Source of the DNA: an uncultured Acidobacteriota bacterium
GTDB lineage: Bacteria > Acidobacteriota > UBA6911 > RPQK01 > JAJDTT01
DNA: 32,191 nt
NCBI GenBank assembly: GCA_951812665.1
Contig: CATOST010000040.1
Coordinates: 1-32,191 of the forward strand
Direction of reading: 5' to 3'
Shown here: positions 25,588-32,191 of the stretch, piece after piece
How the letters are laid out: each line of letters begins with the position of its first letter
How positions within the stretch are numbered: position 1 is the first letter of the stretch
Translations under genes and position numbers: made by a program
The notes under the pieces: model-generated
Told to the model about the DNA's origin: nothing
The model's input: only the letters and a program-made list of their open reading frames with translations
The model's database searches: none

Positions 25588-26268
25588 ATGGGCGGACTAG
25601 GTCTGATCTGGACGCTGGCCGAGAAGGATCTTCGAATCGAGCTCCGATCCCGTCAGGCTTTTTTCACGACCCTGTTCTTTTCTTTCCTGATTCTGATGGT
25701 CTTCAACTTCGCGTTCGACCCGGCGAGCCCGGCCACGCGAAAGGCGGCCCCGGGAATTCTCTGGGTAGCCCTGATCTTTCCCGGCGTGATTCAGCTCAAT
25801 CGCTCGTTTCAGTCGGAGAGGGAAGAAGGAACGCTGCTCGGGGTCTTGCTCTCCCCTATGGACCGGGGATTCATCTTTTTCGGCAAGTTCCTGGCCAATT
25901 GGGTCTTCCTGCTGGTCGTCGACTTGCTGACCCTGGTCATCTTCATGGCCGTCTACAATTTTCCCCTGACTTCGGCCACGCTCTGGATGCTGCTTCTGAT
26001 CCTCCTCTCCAGCCTGGGTTTTTCGGCTGTGGGGACGTTGTTCGGAGCCATGGTTTCCAACCTCCGGACCCGGGAGGTCCTGCTTCCCATTCTGCTTTTC
26101 CCCATCGTCATACCGGTGATCCTGGCGGCGGTGAACGGCAGCACGGAGGTGCTGCTGGGGGAAAAGTTCCGCTTACTCTTCCAATGGATTAAGATATTGG
26201 TCGCCTTTGACGTGATCTTCCTGGCGGCCTCCTATCTGGTATTCGAGTATGTGGTCGAAGAATCTTGA
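25588..26268 (+). CDS. ccmB: Heme exporter membrane protein CcmB
   Basis: CcmB is the six-helix ABC permease partner of CcmA. With ATG at 25588 it has 226 residues. The N-terminal coupling part is AEKDLRIELRSRQAF, followed by the family segment FQSEREEGTLLGVLLSPMDRG near 80-100 and the LRTREVLLPILLFPIVIPVI helix. TTG at 25567, overlapping the preceding stop, is a possible earlier start. The 3' end overlaps the ccmC start by 20 bases. Confidence 0.93.
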   Translation: MGGLGLIWTLAEKDLRIELRSRQAFFTTLFFSFLILMVFNFAFDPASPATRKAAPGILWVALIFPGVIQLNRSFQSEREEGTLLGVLLSPMDRGFIFFGKFLANWVFLLVVDLLTLVIFMAVYNFPLTSATLWMLLLILLSSLGFSAVGTLFGAMVSNLRTREVLLPILLFPIVIPVILAAVNGSTEVLLGEKFRLLFQWIKILVAFDVIFLAASYLVFEYVVEES

Positions 26269-26970
26269 TTCGGACCGGCAGGCGATTCGCCGTTACACGG
26301 CGTGGGCCGGTTGGCTCCTGGCGCCCGCTTACGTTCTGGGAGCGTTGGCCCTCTACGCCGCCTTCCTATACGCGCCCACGGAGCGTGTCATGGGCGATGT
26401 CCAGCGGATCTTCTACTTCCACGTCGGTTCCGCCTGGAACGCTTTTCTGGCCTTTCTGGTGGTCTTTCTTGCCAGCATTGCGTATCTCAAGACCGGACGC
26501 ATCAAATGGGACCAGTTGGCCGTCGCGTCCACCGAGGTGGGCGTGGTGTTCACCACCATCACTCTGGTCACCGGATCGATCTGGGCCAAGCCGATCTGGT
26601 TCACCTGGTGGCCCTTGGGCGACCCTCGGTCACGACAACCCTGGTGCTGTGGCTGATGTACGTCTCGTACCTCATCCTCCGGAGCAGCCTTCCCGAGGGG
26701 GATCAGAAATACAAGTTTTGTGCCGTGCTGGGCATCGTCGGTTTCATCAACGTCCCCATCGTCTGGATGTCCATCCGCTGGTGGAGAACCCACCATCCGG
26801 TGGTCATCACTTCCAGCGGCATGAATCTGGAAGCGAGGATGGTGCACGCGCTTTTTATCTCAGTATTCGCTTTTGCGGCCCTCTATGCGGTCCTTCTCTG
26901 TTTGAGAACATCCATGCGTCTACAGGAACGTCTGACTCAGGAAATGGAAGTGGAGGTCATGGCCAAATGA
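26249..26970 (+). CDS. ccmC: Heme-handling protein CcmC, one-base frame break
   Basis: CcmC presents heme to CcmE through a WWD-type loop and two His. The first frame covers residues 1 to about 128, with RVMGDVQRIFYFHVGSAW (first conserved His) and TGSIWAKPIWFTWW. At about 26630 the frame breaks. The continuation is VTTTLVLWLMYVSYLILR, then WWRTHHPVV (second His), ending MAK at 26970. One G missing in CCTCGGTCACG restores about 240 residues. The loop just before the break reads WWPLGDPR where family members have WTWDPR, so further local errors are possible. The start is ATG at 26249 inside the ccmB end. Confidence 0.85.
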
Positions 26971-26983
26971 CGGAGGGAGGATC

Positions 26984-27145
26984 ATGATCGGCTATCTCTT
27001 CGCCGCCTACATGGTCATCTGGACACTTCTGTTTGTCTACCTGCTCCACATCACCCGGACCCAGCGCCGGTTGGGCCGGCGGCTGGAATCGCTGGCCGCG
27101 GAGATCCGGGACCGCAGCGGCAGTCCCCCCAACTCCCGGTCCTGA
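26984..27145 (+). CDS. ccmD: CcmD-like small membrane protein
   Basis: A 53-residue frame starts at ATG 26984, 13 bases after ccmC, with GGGAGG just upstream. One helix (YLFAAYMVIWTLLFVYLLHI) is followed by a basic helical tail (RTQRRLGRRLESLAAEI). Length, topology and the position after ccmC match CcmD, which helps release holo-CcmE from CcmABC. Sequence conservation in this family is weak, so context carries much of the call. Confidence 0.8.
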   Translation: MIGYLFAAYMVIWTLLFVYLLHITRTQRRLGRRLESLAAEIRDRSGSPPNSRS

Positions 27146-27168
27146 AATCCGGGGGCGGGCGGCCGCCC

Positions 27169-27197
27169 TTGACAGCCCCAAGATCGAATCTTACTAG
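27169..27197 (+). promoter_or_regulatory. dnaK promoter candidate
   Basis: A perfect -35 TTGACA (27169-27174) is followed after 17 bases by TACTAG (27192-27197), a moderate -10. No CIRCE or HAIR heat-shock operator is visible nearby. A GGAGGAA ribosome site lies just before the dnaK ATG. Confidence 0.5.
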
Positions 27198-27233
27198 TCA
27201 TTAGCTACTTACACAGGCAGGAGGAAGTCCGAA

Positions 27234-29159
27234 ATGTCGAGAATTATCGGTATCGATTTGGGAACCACGAACTCAGTCGTGGCGGTGATGGAGGGGAACA
27301 AGCCGACCGTCATCGCCAACCAGGAAGGCGGACGGACTACCGCTTCAGTCGTCGCCATCACCAAGAGCGGCGAGCGGCTGGTGGGTCAGGTCGCCAAGCG
27401 CCAAGCCATCACCAATCCCGAGAACACCGCCTACTCCATCAAGCGTTTCATGGGACGCAAGTTCAACGAAGTGAATGAAGAGATCGGGATGGTCCCTTAT
27501 AGGGTCAGCGCCGCAAGCAATGGCGACGCTCGGGCGGAGTTGGGTGGCAGGAATCATTCGCCGCCCGAGGTGGCGGCCATGATCCTTCAGAAGCTCCGGT
27601 CCGCAGCCGAGGAATATCTGGGCGAGAGTGTGAACCAAGCTGTGATCACCGTACCCGCCTACTTCAACGACTCGCAGCGGCAGGCGACCAAGGACGCTGG
27701 GAAGATCTCGGGCCTGGAAGTCCTGAGGCTCGTGAACGAGCCGACCGCCGCCGCTCTGGCCTACGGTCTGGACCAGAAGACAGACCAGACCATCGCTGTT
27801 TTCGACTTCGGCGGCGGTACGTTCGACATTTCGATCCTGGAAGTCGGAGAGGGAATCGTCGAGGTCAAGGCCACCAACGGCGACACGCACCTTGGCGGCG
27901 ACAACATCGACCAGCGCCTCATCGACTGGGTGGTCGACGAGTTCCAGAAGGACCAGGGGATCAATCTCTCCCGGGACAAGATGGCCCTTCAGCGATTGAA
28001 GGAAGCGGCGGAAAAGGCCAAGACGGAGCTCTCCACAACCCAGGAGACCGACATCAATCTGCCGTTCATTACGGCGGACGCGAGCGGGCCCAAGCACCTG
28101 AACCTGAAGCTGACCCGGGCCCGTTTCGAGCAGTTGGTTGAGGACCTGTTGCAAAGGACCGTGGAACCTTGCCGCCGAGCCCTGGCCGACGCCGACATGA
28201 ATCCCCAGGAAGTGAACGAGGTGGTTCTCGTCGGCGGTTCCACACGGATACCGAGAGTTCACGAGATCGTGCGCGATTTCTTCGGCAAGGAGCCTCACAA
28301 GGGTGTCAACCCGGACGAGGTCGTGGGCGTGGGCGCCGCCGTCCAAGCCGGCGTCCTGGGCGGCGAGGTCAAGGACGTCCTGCTCTTGGACGTCACTCCG
28401 CTGTCGCTCGGTATCGAGACACTGGGAGGCGTGGCCACCGTGCTGATTCCCAGGAACACGACCATTCCTACGCGCAAGAGCGAGGTCTTTTCCACCGCCG
28501 CCGACAGCCAGACTTCGGTGGAGGTCCACGTCCAGCAGGGGGAGCGGCCCATGGCCAGAGCCAACAAGTCCCTGGGCCGGTTTCACCTGTCGGGGATTCC
28601 ACCTGCTCCCCGGGGCATCCCTCAAATCGAGGTCACCTTCGACATCGATGCGAACGGCATCCTCAACGTGAGCGCCAAGGACCTGGGAACCGGAACGGAG
28701 CAGAAGATCACCATCACCGGCTCCAGCGGGCTCAGCGACGACGAGATCCAGCAGATGGTGAGAGAGGCCGAGGACCACAGCGAGGAAGACCGGCGGAAGA
28801 AGGAGGAGATCGAGGCCCGGAACCAGGCGGACAACCTGATCTATTCCACCGAGAAACTGGTCAAGGACAACCGGGACAAGATTCCGGAATCTGATGCCAA
28901 AGCCGTCGAGGACGCCATCGCCGAGACTCGCAAGGCCATGGAGGGAGGAGACGCCGAAGCCATCAATCAGAGCGTGGAAAATCTGCAACAAGCCTCGCAC
29001 CAGGTGGCTCAGGCCATGTATCAACAGACTCAGCAGTCAGAAACTACCGAGTCCCAGCCTGGCGGGCCGGGCGGACCGGAGGCAAGTACCGGAGGCTCTC
29101 AAGAGGACGATGGCCAAGTGATCGACGCCGAATACGTCGACGTGGACGACAAAAAATAG
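27234..29159 (+). CDS. dnaK: Chaperone DnaK (Hsp70)
   Basis: DnaK is the cytoplasmic ATP-driven chaperone. The 641 residues are full length. The N-terminal ATPase begins IIGIDLGTTNSVVAVMEG and has AVFDFGGGTFDISILEVG near 184-201 and VVLVGGSTRIPRV near 331-343. The linker DVLLLDVTPLSLGIETLGG near 383 leads to the peptide-binding domain, then the helical lid. The C-terminus VIDAEYVDVDDKK is the usual acidic tail. The start is ATG at 27234 after AGGAGGAA. Neither grpE nor dnaJ is adjacent. The TAG stop codon is formed by the first bases of a dispersed palindrome. Confidence 0.98.
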   Translation: MSRIIGIDLGTTNSVVAVMEGNKPTVIANQEGGRTTASVVAITKSGERLVGQVAKRQAITNPENTAYSIKRFMGRKFNEVNEEIGMVPYRVSAASNGDARAELGGRNHSPPEVAAMILQKLRSAAEEYLGESVNQAVITVPAYFNDSQRQATKDAGKISGLEVLRLVNEPTAAALAYGLDQKTDQTIAVFDFGGGTFDISILEVGEGIVEVKATNGDTHLGGDNIDQRLIDWVVDEFQKDQGINLSRDKMALQRLKEAAEKAKTELSTTQETDINLPFITADASGPKHLNLKLTRARFEQLVEDLLQRTVEPCRRALADADMNPQEVNEVVLVGGSTRIPRVHEIVRDFFGKEPHKGVNPDEVVGVGAAVQAGVLGGEVKDVLLLDVTPLSLGIETLGGVATVLIPRNTTIPTRKSEVFSTAADSQTSVEVHVQQGERPMARANKSLGRFHLSGIPPAPRGIPQIEVTFDIDANGILNVSAKDLGTGTEQKITITGSSGLSDDEIQQMVREAEDHSEEDRRKKEEIEARNQADNLIYSTEKLVKDNRDKIPESDAKAVEDAIAETRKAMEGGDAEAINQSVENLQQASHQVAQAMYQQTQQSETTESQPGGPGGPEASTGGSQEDDGQVIDAEYVDVDDKK

Positions 29160-29185
29160 GGGCTCCCTTTGTGGGTGCCCTCTTC
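29157..29185 (-). repeat. Dispersed palindrome, copy E (dnaK 3' end)
   Basis: On the minus strand it reads GAGGGCACCC-ACAAA-GGGAGCCCCTA; one stem pair is mismatched. It supplies the dnaK stop codon (TAG at 29157-29159). It could weakly end transcription, as A6 precedes it on the plus strand. Confidence 0.75.
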
Positions 29186-29286
29186 GACCCAATGCGGAGC
29201 AAGACGGGGCCGGACGAAGCTCTGCCGGCTGGAAAGCCGCCGCGCCAGCAGGGAAATTGGGTTTCCGGCTATGCCGATCGAGGATG

Positions 29287-29715
29287 TCAGCAGGAATCGA
29301 TCTCGGCCATATCCCGCTCTACCTTCCGGAGACGATCCCTCAACTTGGCGTATGTCCGTCCCCTTCTCCTCCGGGCCGTCTGCGAGTTGGCGTCCCACGA
29401 CGAGAGTTCCTTGACCCGACGGAAGGAGTGTTCCAATTCGGGAAGGATCCTGGCGGTGCGGGTGGGGTCATAGGGAATGTATACGCGGTCCAGTCCCAAC
29501 TCGGTGAAGATCACCAGATAGCGAGCGCTGGTGATGTCGGGACAAGCGATTTTCCTGGATCCGGCATGGATCTCAAAACCCAGAATGGTGTCCATGATCC
29601 GGGGGCGGCACTTCCTTCCCGGCAGGCTCACAAAGCGCACGCGTTCGCCCAGAACATGGTCTCTGTAGAGGGCCTCGATGCGGCCCAATTCAAATCGGAT
29701 GCCTTCCGTACCCAT
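29287..29715 (-). CDS. Hypothetical protein, unrecognised
   Basis: I do not recognise a family. With ATG at 29715 the product has 142 residues; TTG at 29766 would add 17. It begins GTEGIRFELGRIEALYRDHV, continues with a small beta-rich part (RVRFVSLPGRKCRPRIMDTI, then ITSARYLVIFTELGLDRVYI), and ends in a long basic helix (RRRRGRTYAKLRDRLRKVER), possibly coiled coil. There is no signal peptide or membrane helix. Two TAGAAT hexamers on the minus strand just upstream of or within the TTG region are possible -10 boxes and favour the ATG. It stands convergent to dnaK and divergent from the DedA-like gene. Opposite-strand frames over the same DNA look less protein-like. Confidence 0.55.
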   Translation of the reverse strand: MGTEGIRFELGRIEALYRDHVLGERVRFVSLPGRKCRPRIMDTILGFEIHAGSRKIACPDITSARYLVIFTELGLDRVYIPYDPTRTARILPELEHSFRRVKELSSWDANSQTARRRRGRTYAKLRDRLRKVERDMAEIDSC

Positions 29716-29826
29716 TTCTTGTAACGGCCCACCCAAGGACGAAGCTCCCTTCTGGATTCTACCCAATTCTATCGTTGCGCCCCCTGGTGAGAAACGCGGG
29801 CCAGCCCATCGAGCGGCTTTGGTAAC

Positions 29827-30495
29827 ATGTCAATCGAAATGTCCATGTTCACAGTCTGCAGCCTGGTCTTCTGGCAGCAGATCCAGGAGACGCTCATTGG
29901 TCTCTTCGAGACCGTCGTCGAGTATGGAGGGCCCGCCCTGCTGCTGGTGGCGCTGGCCGATTCCTCTTTCCTCTCCATTCCCGAAGGAAACGACATTCTG
30001 ATCATTGCTTTGTCCACGGGGCAATCCTGGGACCTCATGTCCTATTACGTGACCATGACCATCACCGGGTCCGTCCTGGGATGCACGCTCCTGTACGGCG
30101 TCGGCCGTCGAGGCGGGGATTTCGTGAAAAGGAGGTTGTCCGAGGAAAGACGAAACGAGATGCGGAGACTGTACGACCGCTGGGGAATCTGGACCCTCCT
30201 GGTGCCGGCCGTCCTGCCCCCGCCGACTCCCTTCAAGATCTTCGTCCTTTCCGCCGGCCTTTTTCGGATTCCTCTGGGTCGATTTATCGTGTTGATCTCT
30301 GTGGGCAGGAGCATCCGGTACTTCATGTGGGGCATTTTGGCAGTTCTCTATGGGGAGGCCGCCAAGCAGGTCCTCCAAGAGGAAATGAAAACCGTCGGTG
30401 TCGTCCTTTTCCTGTCCCTGGCCGCCGTCCTGACGGGAGTCGTCCTGATCCGGAGAAGAAAACGCAAAAAGACTTTTTCCGGGGAGGCCACGTGA
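29827..30495 (+). CDS. DedA/VTT-domain membrane protein
   Basis: This 222-residue inner-membrane protein belongs to the DedA / SNARE-associated (VTT) superfamily, whose members are linked to lipid flipping and envelope homeostasis. Visible features are the re-entrant-type segment ALADSSFLSIPEGNDILIIA near 39-58, the GSVLGCTLLYGVGRRGG helix end, RWGIWTLLVPAVLPPPTPFK near 119-138 (Arg and Pro-rich core), then FRIPLGRFIVLISVGRSIRY and a last helix followed by RRRKRKKTF. The start is uncertain: ATG at 29827, 29839 or 29845, none with a clear ribosome site. The stop overlaps the next start (GTGA). Confidence 0.8.
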   Translation: MSIEMSMFTVCSLVFWQQIQETLIGLFETVVEYGGPALLLVALADSSFLSIPEGNDILIIALSTGQSWDLMSYYVTMTITGSVLGCTLLYGVGRRGGDFVKRRLSEERRNEMRRLYDRWGIWTLLVPAVLPPPTPFKIFVLSAGLFRIPLGRFIVLISVGRSIRYFMWGILAVLYGEAAKQVLQEEMKTVGVVLFLSLAAVLTGVVLIRRRKRKKTFSGEAT

Positions 30496-31368
30496 TCCCA
30501 CCGGCCTCCGGTTCGGCAGGGCGCGCGCTGCTCGCGATCCTGATGCTTGCGCTGTTGCCGGCCGGCTGCAGAAAGGTCATCAAAACCAAGGTCCGGGTCG
30601 AAAAGGCTCCGGATCACCGGCTGGCTCTGGAGTCCACACTCCCGGATCTGGTCCGGCGGATCAACACGTCATACGCCGGGGTGGAAAGCCTGGTCGCCAA
30701 GGTGAGGTTGGAGCTGGAAGGCCACTCTCCGGACGCCGGATACCATGAACGATATCGAAAGGCGCCGTCCCAGCTCATCGCCAAGCGCCCCGATGCCATC
30801 CGCATCAACGTGCTGAATCCGTTGACTCGAACCACCGTCATCGCCATGGCCAGTCGACAGGCCAGATTCCAGATCTGGGCGCCACGAGGAACAAGTTCGT
30901 CACCGGAAGCACCATTTGGAGCGCGATTACGACAATCCACTGTACAACGTCCGGCCGGAGCATGTGCTTCCGGCCATCCTGATCGAGCCGCTTCCGGCTG
31001 GACCGGGGGCACGAGTCTTCCTGGTCGAGGAAGAGGACGCCAAATCCAGGTACTACGTCATCTATGAGCTGCACCGCCGTAAACTGCGCCCGAAAAGGAG
31101 GCTATGGATCGAGCGCAGGAAGCTGGAGTTTGTGCGCCAAGACTACTTCGACCCCGACGGCCGGGTCGCCAGCTCGATCCGATACGCCGCGCCCGCCGCT
31201 CTGGGTCAGGTGGTCGTCAACACCGGAGTCGTGCTGGAACGCCCCCCGGAACGTTACACGCTCAGGCTCCAATTGGAGCCGAAGAGCCTGAAAATCGGCC
31301 GCGATCTGGAGGATCGCCACTTCCAACTGCCGGTCCCTCCGGGAGCCGAAACGATCACTCTCGAATAG
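30492..31368 (+). CDS. LolA-like lipoprotein, two one-base frame breaks
   Basis: GTG at 30492 overlaps the previous stop and follows GGGGAGG. The first 26 residues form a lipoprotein signal (AILMLALLPAGC, Cys26). The mature part resembles LolA/LolB-type beta proteins: LVRRINTSYAGVESLVAKVR, then KRPDAIRINVLNPLT. Near 30895 and 30917 the frame shifts twice; adding one G to GAGGAAC and one to TTTGGAGC yields APRGNKFVTGSTIWERDYDN and continues as NVRPEHVLPAILIEP to the stop at 31368 (about 292 residues). The later part (LEFVRQDYFDPDGRVASSIR) fits the acidobacterial family I recall. The likely role is lipoprotein or lipid handling at the outer membrane, supported by the adjacent lolD. As written it is broken. 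Confidence 0.7.
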
Positions 31369-31471
31369 TCGCGAACAGGAGGTGGGACAGTTTTTCCCCC
31401 TCACGCTCCCCGGAATCGGAGGTGCCGAACCCCCGCTCCCGGCACTTGTCCTTTCCTCGAATCCGGAGCCG

Positions 31472-31501
31472 TTGAAGCCCGCTTCCGAACCGGTATACAA
31501 T
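31472..31501 (+). promoter_or_regulatory. Promoter candidate for lolD
   Basis: TTGAAG (31472-31477) and the overlapping boxes TATACA/TACAAT (31494-31501) are 16 or 18 bases apart. Transcription would start near 31508, about 100 bases before the gene. The gap 31369-31606 shows no gene. Confidence 0.5.
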
Positions 31502-31606
31502 GATGGTTGCGGCTACCCTGGATTGTCCGACTAAGGATCGCGGCCGAGAGGGCTCCCGTCATTTGAACTCCGTTGGGGGCTCTCCTGAATGAGGCACACT
31601 CAGGAA

Positions 31607-32191
31607 ATGGATCGAGACAAGAATCTGGTGGTGGCCGAGGACCTCCAGATGGTCTTCCGCATCGGGAAGATGGAGGTTCCCGCTCTGCGCGGGATCAACC
31701 TGAAAGTCCGCACCGGCGAGTTCCTGGCCATCATGGGGCCCAGCGGTTGCGGAAAATCCACCCTGCTCCATCTCTTGGGCGGACTCCTGACCCCCTCTTC
31801 AGGCCGGATCTGGATCGATGGCGTGGAGATGAGCCGGATCAGGGATGCGGAAAGAACCGAGATCCGCAAGGCGAAGATCGGATTCGTCTTTTCAGCGATT
31901 CAATCTCCTACCGACCCTGACAGCCCGGCACAACATCGAGCTGGCGTGCCCGCATTCATGGCAACGGCCATCAGAACGAGGCCCGAACGCGAGAGATCTT
32001 CCAGCTTTTGGGGCTGGAGGGCAAGATGGATCACAAGCCCTCCGAGCTTTCAGGTGGTGAACAGCAGCGCATCTCCGTGGCGCGCGCGGTCATCAATCGT
32101 CCCGCCTTGCTTCTGGCGGATGAACCCACCGGAAACCTGGATTCCCAGAACTCCGGCAACGTGCTCTCCATCCTGAAGGAGCTGAATCACC
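31607..32191 (+). CDS. lolD: LolD-like ABC ATPase, truncated by the window edge and frame-broken twice
   Basis: This is the ATPase of an MlaF/LolD/MacB-type ABC exporter; in diderms LolCDE releases lipoproteins to LolA. Walker A is GPSGCGKST (44-52). The frame then breaks: GTCTTTTCAGCG carries one T too many (about 31893) and TGCCCGCATTC one C too many (about 31954). With both removed the protein reads GFVFQRFNLLPTLTARHNIE, then SELSGGEQQRISVARAV (signature) and LLLADEPTGNLDS (Walker B), running off the right edge at LKELNH. ATG at 31607 follows AGGA; ATG at 31589 would add six residues. LolD is favoured over MacB by the preceding LolA-like gene only. Confidence 0.82.

Noticed and set aside
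27146..27233. CIRCE or HAIR heat-shock operator before dnaK
   Set aside because: No TTAGCACTC-N9-GAGTGCTAA or CTTGAGT-N7-ACTCAAG inverted repeat is present.
29257..29724. Plus-strand frame of 155 codons opposite the hypothetical gene
   Set aside because: Its composition is uneven with no structure pattern, and the minus-strand frame reads as a more plausible protein.

Overview
This GC-rich window reads as the chromosome of an aerobic, diderm bacterium with a respiratory lifestyle. Acidobacteriota is my best guess, but it is an inference from gene content and family resemblance, not a demonstrated assignment. Diderm physiology is suggested by a LolD-type ATPase next to a LolA-like lipoprotein; respiration is shown by complex I, ATP synthase F0 genes and a cytochrome c maturation (Ccm) operon.

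Layout. Positions 1-172 (minus) hold the 5' end of a secreted protein, probably a lytic transglycosylase. Then comes a tightly overlapped minus-strand operon, uvrB-aroA-aroK (4183 to 271). The gap to 4463 is full of small palindromic repeats. A UDP-glucuronate decarboxylase gene (4464-5417, plus) is followed by an 11-gene nuo operon, A-B-C-D-H-I-J-K-L-M-N (5722-16264), which lacks the NADH-oxidising genes nuoE, nuoF and nuoG. F0 genes atpZ-atpI-atpB-atpE follow (16446-18248), without the remaining ATP synthase genes, and end at a strong hairpin.

An ISAs1-type insertion sequence (18565-20667) with inverted ends and a perfect 10-bp target duplication sits 23 bp before a Ccm operon: ccmE (CxxxY type)-ccmF-ccmI-like-ccmA-nupC-like-ccmB-ccmC-ccmD (20701-27145). 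Its transposase carries an N-terminal DUF4338/DruA-like domain and is frame-broken. A nucleoside-transporter-family gene with altered substrate-site motifs is embedded between ccmA and ccmB. dnaK (27234-29159) follows behind its own promoter, then an unrecognised minus-strand gene, a DedA/VTT-type membrane protein, a LolA-like lipoprotein and a truncated lolD at the right edge.

Two general points. First, a family of about 30-bp palindromes (GGGCRCCC-ACAA-GGGYGCCCCTACG) occurs five times, only in gaps between genes, and shows compensatory stem changes. Second, several otherwise conserved genes (nupC-like, ccmC, the LolA-like gene, lolD, the transposase and possibly the left-edge gene) are broken by one-base shifts, most of them at short homopolymers. 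This looks more like sequence error than biology, and these genes should be read with restored frames. I see no complete new defence or biosynthetic system. The most unusual items are the DruA-transposase fusion, the divergent transporter inside the heme-handling operon, and the covarying repeat families.
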